DNA of 64,000 nt. It comes from Caenorhabditis remanei (lineage: Eukaryota > Nematoda > Chromadorea > Rhabditida > Rhabditidae). The notes under the pieces are model-generated. The model worked only from the letters and a program-made list of their open reading frames with translations. It was not told the DNA's origin and searched no databases. Every line of letters starts with the position of its first letter. Positions within the stretch are counted from its first letter, which is position 1. The stretch spans positions 1-64,000 of the forward strand of contig NW_026526091.1 in assembly GCF_010183535.1 (NCBI RefSeq). The letters run 5' to 3'. A program made the translations under genes and the position numbers. Below are positions 35,430 through 49,000 of the stretch, in pieces.

Positions 35430-37148
35430 CTAATTCTTGGCGGGTTTCGGAGGCTTGCGCCTCTTCCCCCTCTTCCAAGAGTTGCCTGGTGGCTTATCAA
35501 GACCGAATTTCATCGGAATACTCTGGTAACGATCACCTTTAATGTGCCTCCAGTAAATATTTTTACTGTATTCGGCAGTTGCCGCGCACAGCTTGGGGAT
35601 CCACTCATTGATCGTTTTTCGATCGATTCCCAGCTGCAATAGACTATTTGTTGTTGGTTTCCACCACGTTCCCAGTGATCCAACAACAATCGGCAAGACT
35701 GTGACTTTAATACCTCGTGCTTCGAGATATTTGTACGCTTTTGTGTACTTTTCGACTTTATAGTCCCATGCTCTCTGTATGCCTTCGAGGTACTCATACG
35801 GACATGTTACATCCGCCAGAATGATTTCTTTACCATCTGGACTTCTCAACATAATGTCCGGTCTTTTCACACTGGGTCCAGCAATCACTGAGTCGTCTAC
35901 CAACTTCCAGTTTCTCTTCGAACCCTTCTTAATGAGTTCACTCACTTTGTTGTGTACTGCATTATGTCTTTCGGTTATCAATCCGGACTTATTATACGTG
36001 CAGACCTGCAGGATGTGCATTTGCGTCTCTTTTTCCTTCACACATCTCCTGCACTGCTTCGTACTTGTTGCATCCCATGTGTTAGCATTACACACTAGCA
36101 TGTTCAATCGAGCTTTGTGGACTATTTTGTGAGCGGAAAAACTCATTTGTCCTCCATTTCTCACGAAACTATTGCTCTGAGGGTGTTGAAGTACCACTTG
36201 AACGACTTGACTTTTCACTGGTTTCTGCGTGATGAACCTGTGTAAGATTCCCGTGTTCGCCTCTTTTTTCAGCAATAGTTGCAGTTTTTTCACATGACTT
36301 TCTGTGTAAACTGCTTCAGGTCCATCTTCGATGGCCTGTACCAAAATTGCTAGCTTTCCCTCATGCTCAACAATTTTGATTTTATGCAGCGGGGCATCTT
36401 TGATGCTCGATAATCCTCTGCACACTTCACGTATTCTGGTGAAAGTTGTGTAGCCGAAATTCTTTTTCTTCGACGGAGTCTCATTGCTGAGATAAGCAGC
36501 CATGTCACTCAAGGTGACATCCTGTCTACCCGTTTCTGCTACTACAACTTCTTTCAGATAGTCCGAATACAGTTTCTTTATGTATTCGTCATCCGACCAG
36601 AGTTTCTTCATTGTTGACACGAGATACGTGATCAACGCGGTGATCTTTGGGCACGCAACACCCAATCCACCTTTTGAAATCGGCAATTGACAGTATTCGA
36701 CAGGAGATCCCGAATGGGGTATCTCATGTATTGATTTTACCGCTTTCATTGTTTCACCGGCAAAGTATTTCAACTCTGTCAGTTTTGGTATCGAATTCCC
36801 ATACATGTACGTCATTTTCGGTAGCATGAAGGATTTGATACAGTCTAGTTTCTGTGGTAGTGTGAGTTCCTCATCTCTCACTAACAACTCAAACTCTTTA
36901 ACGACCGATTCGATCAAGTCCATTTCGGAAGTTCTCGTCTCGACACCCGTTTGAATGCCCAAGTATTTGTAGGTGTCCGAACAAGCCATGTTCCGGATCG
37001 GTACACCTTTCAGGTTTATAACTGCGGCCGCATTCACCTTTCCTTTCTCAAGAACCAAACTGGCACACTTTGCCGGTTTGAAGATCAGGTTCAGTGGGGT
37101 GCAATCTCTGTCCAACTTTCTCAAACTTGGGTAATTAAACCGTTTCAT
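35430..37148 (-). pseudogene. 5'-truncated R2/NeSL-clade non-LTR retrotransposon with SL1 at its 5' end
   Basis: A 572-codon frame is the C-terminal part of a reverse transcriptase protein: KPAKCASL and YKYLGI are the segments just after the RT active site, which itself is missing. Then come a Cys-rich finger, CRRCVKEKETQMHILQVC, followed by ERHN, and a restriction-like endonuclease with RPDIML and ILADVTCPYE (PD-(D/E)XK type). This finger-plus-endonuclease tail is diagnostic of the R2/NeSL/CRE group; NeSL elements are known from C. elegans and target SL1 genes. The first codons (MKRFNYPSLR) are not LINE sequence but translation of SL1 (37142-37121). 3' of the stop there is ~320 bp, then the TTA-flanked MITE. 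Confidence 0.85.
37121..37142 (-). other. Exact SL1 spliced-leader sequence joined to the truncated LINE
   Basis: The minus strand reads the complete 22-nt SL1 (GGTTTAAT...AAGTTTGAG) and continues directly with AAAGTTGGACAGAG in the LINE. No SL RNA body follows. An mRNA trans-spliced to a cryptic acceptor inside the LINE and then reverse transcribed would give exactly this junction. Alternatively it is the upstream half of an SL1 target gene. Confidence 0.85.
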
Positions 37149-37701
37149 TTAAAAGAATAAGAAAAATCACATTATAAGATTACAATAATAACAATAAGAA
37201 TAAAATCATAAATAAAGAATAAAATTCCTACATAAAATAGGAAAACTGTAAGGATGCTAAAAGAGCCTCCTTTATATACTGTGCTGTACCGGATGCGGTA
37301 GCGGGGGCGAGAGGAGGAAGGAATTCAATTAAATCTAACAAAGAGACAAGATATGTTTTGATTAAATAAATTGAAAACTGTGAGACGAATGGTGATTCAT
37401 CACAAAAGCCCCTCCACACGAAGAAGAGGACCTAGGACACGATCAACTCATGAAAGATCACCAGGACGATGAAATCCAAGCGACCCAATGATGCGCGACA
37501 GAAACTATCACTCTTAGAAAACTCTATCCCTGTTAAACCCCACCTATGATGAATATCCTCAGATTCTCAGAAAACCCCCATTACCCCCGTATATTATCAT
37601 TCCTGAAATATTCACAAAGAATAAAAACATATTTGTTAACATACATTTTTTATTCAACAAAGAAAATATTCTTGACATTCCTGAAGGATTCACGGCGCAA
37701 A
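37149..37701. other. Short AT-rich spacer
   Basis: 37150-37220 is an (AATAA)n-like simple sequence next to the SL1 end of the LINE. The remainder has no supported gene. Confidence 0.4.
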
Positions 37702-38031
37702 TCACTCTTCCACTAGAATCACGTCCAGAGGGAAAAGCCCCATTTCCTCTATGCCGGCCAAGGAGATGAGAAAGGGACGATCGATGAGGGGTCTCCCGTA
37801 TCTGGAGTAAAAATACTCCATTACACTGATCCAATCATCCCTCGCTTGCACATAAAAATAACAGTCCGCGGGTCTGAAAAAGCCGATTATTTAAAAATAA
37901 GTAAATAAAAACCCTTACCTTATGAAATGGACTTTGAGGGAACACTCGACCCGGCCTCGCCGGTGTTCAAAACGAATTGACACAGCACCAAGGTATTGAA
38001 AACGCAAATTAATATTCCGGGAAGTTTGTCC
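37702..38031 (-). CDS. Two-exon fragment of an unrecognised protein gene
   Basis: Exons 38031-37919 and 37873-37702 join with conserved phase through a 45-nt intron (GTAAGG...TTTTTCAG). The ~94-residue product reads GQTSRNINLRFQYLGAVSIR, a basic segment, CSLKVHFIRPADCYFYVQAR, then DDWISVMEYFYSRYGRPLID and ...MGLFPLDVILVEE stop. The mix of hydrophobic and charged residues and the clean splice say it is truly coding, but I do not recognise the family. The 5' boundary is taken at a CACTGGCAG acceptor; upstream exons are not found. Probably a gene remnant cut off by the CATGGAATG-family repeat at 38243. Confidence 0.5.
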
Positions 38032-38242
38032 CTGCCAGTGTGGGACTTTACAATCCAGCCAGTGCGTGAGAGGTATAACCATGATTATGGCGATAAACTC
38101 ACCACGAATATCACCCTTTTATACCACCAGAATGATGGAAACTACAACAAGCTCCACCCAAATCTATACAGATTTCAACGAAACCATAGAAATAGAACCG
38201 GCCCCGTTATCAACAGAAAATTATGCAAATCATACACTAACA

Positions 38243-38910
38243 TGGAATGTATTTTGACTGCTACCTCTAAAGTACCGATTTTTTTGCTCATTCGATAAGT
38301 TTTCCCAAGACAAAATGACCCATAAAGGGTTTTCCTGTGACGTGAACTCGTTTTTGAACATGAAACTTATGAAAAAATAATTGTTTGATCCCTAAAAAGG
38401 TAAAAATGTGACACCCTCCAAAAAAAATTGTTTTTTTCGAGGTTGGCAGAGGTGACATACATGTGGTAAGAGAGCACAACTTATGTGGATCATTTTTTTA
38501 TATAGCACTATAGTCGCTTCCAGTTGAAAATTAAGAAAAAAATTGCTCTGAAAATTTTCATTTTTCGAAAAAATGTGACATGTCGGAAATGAGTTCGAAT
38601 TTCAAATATTGTCCAAGCTCCTATTCAAATTAAAAAAAAACAACAATTTTCAGATTATGTTAAACCATTTTCAAAAAAGAAAGTACATCCCTGTTGACTT
38701 GTCTTGTCATAACACTCGTTCAAATATTGCAAGTTTTCTCATGTTTTGGAAATTCTATTGCTCATAACTCCTTTAAAACGACAGCAAATTTGTTCAAAAG
38801 CTCAGTACAACCCAAAAATAACTATTGCTTTTCAAAAATCATAATTGGGCTGTTTTTAGAAAAATTATTTTTTTCGATTTTTGATAAGGGGGGACCACAT
38901 GAAATTTTTT
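38243..38910. repeat. Single arm of the large foldback family
   Basis: Begins CATGGAATGTATTTTG, passes through CTGTGACGTGAACTCG, and near 38890 reaches GGGGGGACCACATGAAA, the sequence found at the centre of the 31927-33546 palindrome. It therefore spans one terminus to the centre: a half element. Adjacent 38920-39022 has its own small inverted repeat (TTTTCGAAAACAAC / GTTGTTTTCGAAAA). Confidence 0.6.
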
Positions 38911-39029
38911 CAGACACTTGAAAAAATTTTTTTTTCGAAAACAACCCGAATTAACGGTTTTTAGCATTTATTTTTGTTTATAAATTTGTTTTGAGTTGTT
39001 TTCGAAAAAAAATTTTTTTCAAGTTTCAG

Positions 39030-41190
39030 AAAATCGTATTCTCAGTAAGAAAGATGTAAAATAATTTAAAACTCCTCTCAATCATGGGCTTTAGCATTGG
39101 ATCATTATATGTGGTATCAAAAGACACTAAAAATGTTCTGAACAGCACCATAAACAACTTTATAGAAATGAAAGATGAACATAATTGACAAGACATGCAA
39201 CATCTCATCCGGGGTTTTTGTTAAACATTTTACGCGCATTTTCAATCACTAATATTCTGAAAGCCACGGTTACCGATTGTTTTTTTCCTCTGTATCAGCA
39301 TTCTCATACGATATAATCACTGAAAAACGGAAAGAAAAAAGTAGCAGTAACCCATTTTTAGATGTTTAATATTCGAGTTCTCAAATTTGGCCTTGTGGAG
39401 AACAACTGTGGCTGGGGTGCGAACGACCGGGAGTTCATCGCCCGCCCTCCAACGAGGGCCCTACCTTAAACGGAAGTTTGAGATGGCCGTGGCGGCTTCA
39501 ATTTTTTGTTGAATTCGAAATGTTTTGATTATTTAATGGAAGGTTTTTTGATTAAAACTTCGTTCTAATTTTTGTTGTTTTTATTCCTTAATAGCGATTG
39601 GCAAAAAAACCATGGCAAATTATTGGATTGGAAACATTTTGTTTTGAATTGTTGCTCAAACTACTCTGTTTTGTTTGAAATGATTCCTTGGGTTATGTTG
39701 AATTCGACTCAAAACAAAATTGGGAATCTTTAGTGATTATAGCGTATACATGAAGGTAGTAAAAATTTTGGAAAAAAGTCTCGTAACTTAGTGGATCTAT
39801 ATTCGTATGTGAATACTCAAATCAATAGTCAAAAAAAACTTGAAGGAGCACAGCTTCAAACACAGCTTCTCGTTGTTTTTCAAAAATTGGCATTTTCTGT
39901 ACAATTTCAGGATTCCCGCATTTCCTCGATTATCTCTTTCCGTATAAGTAGTAAAATATTAACAGATGTAGAAATAATAAAATGTTGTTACCGATCAAAA
40001 AAAAATCTTGTGAAAATAAAAAAGTAATATAAAAATGAAAAAAATTTATGATGATTCGAAGTGAACAATGTTTTCGGAGAAACAGTGATCCTAAATTTTT
40101 CAGCGATTTCAGTCAGAGGGCTGCTATGCTTTGAATTTTTTCGAGTTACGTTTAATATAGTGTTGTACCAAATAACCTTCTCGCGCGGGTCATTCTCATG
40201 TGTAATTGAAAAGAGTAATTTTGTATTGAAGTATCACTATTACGGAAAAAAATAACAAAAATTAGAATGAAGTTTTAATCAAAAAAACTTTCATTAAATA
40301 ATCAAAACATTTCGAATTCGATAAAAAAAACTAAAGCCGCCACGGCCCTCTCAAACTTCCGCTTAAGGTAGGGCCCCTCGCTGGAGGGCGGGTGTTGAAC
40401 CCCCGGTCGTTCGCACCCCAGCCACAGTTGTTCTCCACAAGGCCAACCGTGACGGCCTGTCACGCGCAGTCTGAGATGCGTAGACATGTTTGGGCAAAAC
40501 TGCAGTCCTCACCTGACGGGAGAAAACACTTGCCACGTATAAGAGCTCTTTCATTGACTGAACGACAACATTTGGTTCTTCAAAAGCTGTTATTACAAAA
40601 ATCTTTGGTATTATTCGGGAATGAAGTAAAGTAATGGAACTATCTAAAGTGTTCTTTATTGGAAAGTAGATTACATTTTTAATCATAGGTACGAGAACAG
40701 TATTGACTGTTCGTTTATTGAAACTCACAATGGACTTCACATCATTGTTTCATATTCATCATTGACAGCGAATTGATAAAAACGACAGAGTGGCGCATAA
40801 TGGCGCAGTAGTAAATTTGAGAACTCGAATGTTAACCTTCTGAAAATGGGGTACTGCTACTTTTTTCTTTTTTTCGTTTTTCAGTGATTATATCGTATGA
40901 GAATGCTGATACAGAGGAAAAATGCAACCGGTAACCGTGGTTTTTCAGAAAATTAGTGATTGAAAATGTGCATAAAGTGTTTAACAAAAACCTCTGGTGA
41001 GATGTTGCATGTCTTGTCAATTATGTTCATCTTTCATTTCCATAAAGTCGTTTATGGTGCTGTTCAGAACATTTTTAGTGTCTTTTGATACCACACTATT
41101 ATCTAATGATCCAATGCTACAGCCTACGGTCGGATTTGAGAGGAGTTTCAACATATTTTACATCTTTCTAACTGAGAATACGATTTGTCA
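39030..41190. repeat. 2.1-kb inverted repeat (foldback) with unequal arms
   Basis: Left arm 39030-39583 and right arm 40243-41190 are inverted copies (AAATCGTATTCTCAGT, GGATCATTA, GAGTTCTCAAATTT, GGCCTTGTGGAGAACAACTG, TTCGAAATGTTTTGATTATT). The right arm has ~370 bp (about 40446-40815) absent from the left, where CAAATTT joins GGCCTTG directly. The arms are diverged. Spacer 39584-40242 has no recognisable gene. Each arm holds a GC-rich ~80-bp block reading GGCTGGGGTGCGAACGACCG. Confidence 0.75.
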
Positions 41191-43078
41191 AGTTTAGCCA
41201 TGATAGAAACATTTTTTCGAGTTCTTCATAGTTGTTTTGTTAGTTCACCTCTTTTGCTGAGGTTTTCCCTTTACATGGTTTTTGTTTCTCCTCTTTTAAA
41301 ATAAGAATAAATATTCTTCATTCGAGTTAGAAATCAAAAAAGAAGGAGGTTTCGTATATTCAACAGGCAGATGGTGTGATGGATGAGATGGCTAGAGAGG
41401 ATGGCTTTTTAAATTGGAAAATGACGTCTTACTTTTTTCAAAAAATATTCATCCTTCTGGTCGCTGTTTCGAGTCAAAAAATACGGAGGAGGCAGGTTTC
41501 GTTTTCGATTTCGATTGAGGGCCCTCCCTGATTGATGAAGGGAAGAGGAGGGCGGACTTTTTAATTAAAAATAGAAAGATGACTTTCAAAAAAATTAGAT
41601 TTTTTCAAGCTGCTTTTCCCTATCAGATATTCAAACATTTCTAAGAAATCAGTTGTTATCAGAAAAAAGTTTTAAAGACATAAGTAGAGAAGTTTGGTGT
41701 AAGAAAGAAACAAGTAACTAGGACTTTGAAAAAATATAATGTGTGTTACGTATAAAGTGGTATTAATGCCATCACAAATAAATGAAACACTAACTTATTT
41801 AATTACTTAGGAAAGAACAAGAGAAGTGGGTTTGTTGTGTGGAAAGTAAAGAAAAACCCAAATATATTGTAAATTGGAATGCATGAAGTGATACATCAGG
41901 TTGGAGTATGAACTGCTGATTTGATGCAAGCCTATTTGCGTGATATGCTCGAAAGTATTTCCTAAACAGATGGTTGTTAGTTAACGCAGTAGTTGAAGTA
42001 CATGTGCTTCCGTTAATTAAATGTTTTTTTGGGTTGGCTATAATTGTACAAGTGGTTCTAAAACAAAGTGTGCTGATGTTTTTCGATCTCATTTTTGAAA
42101 ATCGAAACACCATTAAAATACTGCAAATTTCCATAAAGACACCTTCAATATTTTCAATATTTTCCAATACTCAACTCAGAATATTTGAAATCAGTCACGT
42201 GAATTTTGACATCTGAAAACACAGTTCTCTCGTCTTTGAATGAAAACACAAGACGACTATTGGTGAACCAAGGATGCACCAATTCTCTGGTTTCAACTGC
42301 ACAAATATGTATTTCTTATTATAGTTCCGTCCTGTTGAAATCATTTTGTCATAAGAAAGAAACTTAAAAAATACAAAAGATTTGAACAATTGGCTCACGA
42401 AACAGCTTCAAAGAAAAACAATGTGAGATAAAGGAAGGAGTTATAACTGGAAACAAAAATGACAAAGAAAAAGGTGACGAGCTATGCAACGGGACTAAAG
42501 AAAATTGGAAATAGTCGCAACTTGGCAAAGATAGGCAGGGGCAGGGAATAGTAAAAACTGTGTCAGTACAAATACAAAAGAAGAGAAGGGATAAATTGAA
42601 GCAGGTCTATACAAAAGGCAAAGGTAGTAAAGGAGTTGTTAGATACAGTTCTAATATCTTTATTAGAACTTGATACTACATAGAAATGAATTCTTTGATT
42701 TATCGGGATTTGTGACTAGGGTTACACAAATTCCTCTATATTGTTCTTACTGAACTAGAAAAGGTTTTCATCTAACTGTTTGTATTAAGTTAAGTCATAC
42801 GCTTTTTTTTGAGGTTGAACTTTGACTCACGGTTTCTAGGTACTGTGACTGATTATCGACCTATACTTTATTGCATTCTTATTAACTTCTTTGCAGTTAA
42901 CGCACATCGTTTTACCTAATTATATACACAGCCCGTGAAAACTACTGTTTTATCTGTCGTGAACTAATTTCTTATTTTGGAAAGTAACTTGGTTCTAATT
43001 GCGTTGGTGTCAAAATGTTGAGATCTATATGAGAGCATAAACAACACTTGTAGAAGAAGACTTTATCTTGTTTTTTTG
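41191..43078. other. Gene-free region left of the satellite
   Basis: AT-rich, only chance frames. No repeat unit of the satellite before 43079. Confidence 0.45.
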
Positions 43079-46000
43079 CTGAAAATTAGGTTTTCTGTCG
43101 TTTTTGAATCTCATTGAGTTGTCTGAGTCATAGAATAACAGTTATAATTAGGATCAGTACATGTTTTGATAGAAACAAACACGCTCTTTCATTTGCGCAT
43201 AGCCACAAAGCTGTACTGTTTTAAGAATAGGAAAAAATTGACCAGAATCACCAATTTTCGGCTGAAAATGAGGTTTTCTGTCGTTTTTGAATCTCATTGA
43301 GTTGTCTGAGTCATAGAATAACAGTTATAATTAGGATCAGTACATGTTTTGATAGAAACAAACACGCTCTTTCATTTGCGCATAGCCACAAAGCTGTACT
43401 GTTTTAAGAATAGGAAAAAATTGACCAGAATCACCAATTTTCGGCTGAAAATGAGGTTTTCTGTCGTTTTTGAATCTCATTGAGTTGTCTGAGTCATAGA
43501 ATAACAGTTATAATTAGGATCAGTACATGTTTTGATAGAAACAAACACGCTCTTTCATTTGCGCATAGCCACAAAGCTGTACTGTTTTAAGAATAGGAAA
43601 AAATTGACCAGAATCACCAATTTTCGGCTGAAAATGAGGTTTTCTGTCGTTTTTGAATCTCATTGAGTTGTCTGAGTCATAGAATAACAGTTATAATTAG
43701 GATCAGTACATGTTTTGATAGAAACAAACACGCTCTTTCATTTGCGCATAGCCACAAAGCTGTACTGTTTTAAGAATAGGAAAAAATTGACCAGAATCAC
43801 CAATTTTCGGCTGAAAATGAGGTTTTCTGTCGTTTTTGAATCTCATTGAGTTGTCTGAGTCATAGAATAACAGTTATAATCAGGATCAGTACATGTTTTG
43901 ATAGAAACAAACACGCTCTTTCATTTGCGCATAGCCACAAAGCTGTACTGTTTTAAGAATAGGAAAAAATTGACCAGAATCACCAATTTTCGGCTGGAAA
44001 TGAGGTTTTCTGTCGTTTTTGAATCTCATTGAGTTGTCTGAGTCATAGAATAACAGTTATAATTAGGATCAGTACATGTTTTGATAGAAACAAACACGCT
44101 CTTTCATTTGCGCATAGCCACAAAGCTGTACTGTTTTAAGAATAGGAAAAAATTGACCAGAATCACCAATTTTCGGCTGAAAATGAGGTTTTCTGTCGTT
44201 TTTGAATCTCATTGAGTTGTCTGAGTCATAGAATAACAGTTATAATCAGGATTAGTACATGTTTTAGTAGGAACGAACACGCTCTTTCATTTGCACATAG
44301 CCACAAAGCTGTACTGTTTTAAGAATAGGAAAAAATTGACCAGAATCACCAATTTTCGGCTGAAAATGAGGTTTTCTGTCGTTTTTGAACCTCATTGAGT
44401 TGTCTGAGTCATAGAATAACAGTTATAATTAGGATCAGTACATGTTTTGATAGAAACAAACACGCTCTTTCATTTGCACATAGCCACAAAGCTGTACTGT
44501 TTTAAGAATAGGAAAAAATTGACCAGAATCACCAATTTTCGGCTGAAAATGAGGTTTTCTGTCGTTTTTGAATCTCATTGAGTTGTCTGAGTCATAGAAT
44601 AACAGTTATAATTAGGATCAGTACATGTTTTGATAGAAACAAACACGCTCTTTCATTTGCACATAGCCACAAAGCTGTACTGTTTTAAGAATAGGAAAAA
44701 GTTGACCAGAATCACCAATTTTCGGCTGAAAATGAGGTTTTCTGTCGTTTTTGAATCTCATTGAGTTGTCTGAGTCATAGAATAACAGTTATAATTAGGA
44801 TCAGTATATGTTTTGATAGAAACAAACACGCTCTTTCATTTACACATAGCCACAAAGCTGTACTGTTTTAAGAATAGGAAAAAATTGACCAGAATCACCA
44901 ATTTTCGGCTGAAAATGAGGTTTTCTGTCGTTTTTGAATCTCATTGAGTTGTCTGAGTCATAGAATAACAGTTATAATTAGGATCAGTACATGTTTTGAT
45001 AGAAACAAACACGCTCTTTCATTTGCGCATAGCCACAAAGCTGTACTGTTTTAAGAATAGGAAAAAATTGACCAGAATCACCAATTTTCGGCTGAAAATG
45101 AGGTTTTCTGTCGTTTTTGAATCTCATTGAGTTGTCTGAGTCATAGAATAACAGTTATAATTAGGATCAGTACATGTTTTGATAGAAACAAACACGCTCT
45201 TTCATTTGCACATAGCCACAAAGCTGTACTGTTTTAAGAATAGGAAAAAATTGACCAGAATCACCAATTTTCGGCTGAAAATGAGGTTTTCTGTCGTTTT
45301 TGACTCTCATTGAGTTGTCTGAGTCATAGAATAACAGTTATAATCAGGATTAGTACATGTTTTAGTAGGAACGAACACGCTCTTTCATTTGCACATAGCC
45401 ACAAAGCTGTACTGTTTTAAGAATAGGAAAAAATTGACCAGAATCACCAACTTTCGGCTGAAAATGAGGTTTTCTGTCGTTTTTGACTCTCATTGAGTTG
45501 TCTGAGTCATAGAATAACAGTTATAATCAGGATTAGTACATGTTTTAGTAGGAACGAACACGCTCTTTCATTTGCACATAGCCACAAAGCTGTACTGTTT
45601 TAAGAATAGGAAAAAATTGACCAGAATCACCAATTTTCGGCTGAAAATGAGGTTTTCTGTCGTTTTTGACTCTCATTGAGTTGTCTGAGTCATAGAATAA
45701 CAGTTATAATCAGGATTAGTACATGTTTTAGTAGGAACGAACACGCTCTTTCATTTGCACATAGCCACAAAGCTGTACTGTTTTAAGAATAGGAAAAAAT
45801 TGACCAGAATCACCAACTTTCGGCTGAAAATGAGGTTTTCTGTCGTTTTTGACTCTCATTGAGTTGTCTGAGTCATAGAATAACAGTTATAATCAGGATT
45901 AGTACATGTTTTGATAGAAACAAACACGCTCTTTCATTTGCACATAGCCACAAAGCTGTACTGTTTTAAGAATAGGAAAAAATTGACCAGAATCACCAAT

Positions 46001-49000
46001 TTTCGGCTGAAAATGAGGTTTTCTGTCGTTTTTGAATCTCATTGAGTTGTCTGAGTCATAGAATAACAGTTATAATTAGGATCAGTACATGTTTTGATAG
46101 AAACAAACACGCTCTTTCATTTGCACATAGCCACAAAGCTGTACTGTTTTAAGAATAGGAAAAAATTGACCAGAATCACCAATTTTCGGCTGAAAATGAG
46201 GTTTTCTGTCGTTTTTGACTCTCATTGAGTTGTCTGAGTCATAGAATAACAGTTATAATTAGGATCAGTACATGTTTTGATAGAAACAAACACGCTCTTT
46301 CATTTGCACATAGCCACAAAGCTGTACTGTTTTAAGAATAGGAAAAAATTGACCAGAATCACCAATTTTCGGCTGAAAATGAGGTTTTCTGTCGTTTTTG
46401 ACTCTCATTGAGTTGTCTGAGTCATAGAATAACAGTTATAATCAGGATTAGTACATGTTTTAGTAGGAACGAACACGCTCTTTCATTTGCACATAGCCAC
46501 AAAGCTGTACTGTTTTAAGAATAGGAAAAAATTGACCAGAATCACCAATTTTCGGCTGAAAATGAGGTTTTCTGTCGTTTTTGACTCTCATTGAGTTGTC
46601 TGAGTCATAGAATAACAGTTATAATCAGGATTAGTACATGTTTTAGTAGGAACGAACACGCTCTTTCATTTGCACATAGCCACAAAGCTGTACTGTTTTA
46701 AGAATAGGAAAAAATTGACCAGAATCACCAATTTTCGGCTGAAAATGAGGTTTTCTGTCGTTTTTGACTCTCATTGAGTTGTCTGAGTCATAGAATAACA
46801 GTTATAATCAGGATTAGTACATGTTTTAGTAGGAACGAACACGCTCTTCCATTTGCACATAGCCACAAAGCTGTACTGTTTTAAGAATAGGAAAAAATTG
46901 ACCAGAATCACCAATTTTCGGCTGAAAATGAGGTTTTCTGTCGTTTTTGACTCTCATTGAGTTGTCTGAGTCATAGAATAACAGTTATAATCAGGATTAG
47001 TACATGTTTTAGTAGGAACGAACACGCTCTTTCATTTGCACATAGCCACAAAGCTGTACTGTTTTAAGAATAGGAAAAAATTGACCAGAATCACCAACTT
47101 TCGGCTGAAAATGAGGTTTTCTGTCGTTTTTGACTCTCATTGAGTTGTCTGAGTCATAGAATAACAGTTATAATCAGGATTAGTACATGTTTTAGTAGGA
47201 ACGAACACGCTCTTTCATTTGCACATAGCCACAAAGCTGTACTGTTTTAAGAATAGGAAAAAATTGACCAGAATCACCAATTTTCGGCTGAAAATGAGGT
47301 TTTCTGTCGTTTTTGACTCTCATTGAGTTGTCTGAGTCATAGAATAACAGTTATAATCAGGATTAGTACATGTTTTAGTAGGAACGAACACGCTCTTCCA
47401 TTTGCACATAGCCACAAAGCTGTACTGTTTTAAGAATAGGAAAAAATTGACCAGAATCACCAACTTTCGGCTGAAAATGAGGTTTTCTGTCGTTTTTGAC
47501 TCTCATTGAGTTGTCTGAGTCATAGAATAACAGTTATAATCAGGATTAGTACATGTTTTAGTAGGAACGAACACGCTCTTTCATTTGCACATAGCCACAA
47601 AGCTGTACTGTTTTAAGAATAGGAAAAAATTGACCAGAATCACCAATTTTCGGCTGAAAATGAGGTTTTCTGTCGTTTTTGACTCTCATTGAGTTGTCTG
47701 AGTCATAGAATAACAGTTATAATCAGGATTAGTACATGTTTTAGTAGGAACGAACACGCTCTTTCATTTGCACATAGCCACAAAGCTGTACTGTTTTAAG
47801 AATAGGAAAAAATTGACCAGAATCACCAACTTTCGGCTGAAAATGAGGTTTTCTGTCGTTTTTGACTCTCATTGAGTTGTCTGAGTCATAGAATAACAGT
47901 TATAATCAGGATTAGTACATGTTTTGATAGAAACAAACACGCTCTTTCATTTGCACATAGCCACAAAGCTGTACTGTTTTAAGAATAGGAAAAAATTGAC
48001 CAGAATCACCAATTTTCGGCTGAAAATGAGGTTTTCTGTCGTATTTGAATCTCATTGAGTTGTCTGAGTCATAGAATAACAGTTATAATTAGGATCAGTA
48101 CATGTTTTGATAGAAACAAACACGCTCTTTCATTTGCACATAGCCACAAAGCTGTACTGTTTTAAGAATAGGAAAAAATTGACCAGAATCACCAATTTTC
48201 GGCTGAAAATGAGGTTTTCTGTCGTTTTTGACTCTCATTGAGTTGTCTGAGTCATAGAATAACAGTTATAATTAGGATCAGTACATGTTTTGATAGAAAC
48301 AAACACGCTCTTTCATTTGCACATAGCCACAAAGCTGTACTGTTTTAAGAATAGGAAAAAATTGACCAGAATCACCAATTTTCGGCTGAAAATGAGGTTT
48401 TCTGTCGTTTTTGACTCTCATTGAGTTGTCTGAGTCATAGAATAACAGTTATAATCAGGATTAGTACATGTTTTAGTAGGAACGAACACGCTCTTTCATT
48501 TGCACATAGCCACAAAGCTGTACTGTTTTAAGAATAGGAAAAAATTGACCAGAATCACCAATTTTCGGCTGAAAATGAGGTTTTCTGTCGTTTTTGACTC
48601 TCATTGAGTTGTCTGAGTCATAGAATAACAGTTATAATCAGGATTAGTACATGTTTTAGTAGGAACGAACACGCTCTTCCATTTGCACATAGCCACAAAG
48701 CTGTACTGTTTTAAGAATAGGAAAAAATTGACCAGAATCACCAACTTTCGGCTGAAAATGAGGTTTTCTGTCGTTTTTGACTCTCATTGAGTTGTCTGAG
48801 TCATAGAATAACAGTTATAATCAGGATTAGTACATGTTTTAGTAGGAACGAACACGCTCTTTCATTTGCACATAGCCACAAAGCTGTACTGTTTTAAGAA
48901 TAGGAAAAAATTGACCAGAATCACCAATTTTCGGCTGAAAATGAGGTTTTCTGTCGTTTTTGACTCTCATTGAGTTGTCTGAGTCATAGAATAACAGTTA

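Noticed and set aside
40320..40445. tRNA gene in the foldback arms
   Set aside because: A GGTTCAA-like B-box and T-arm-like stem are visible, but I could not place an A box, anticodon arm and acceptor stem together.
40363..40740. 125-codon minus-strand frame in the right foldback arm
   Set aside because: It crosses the boundary between the arm and the extra segment and has no recognisable domain.
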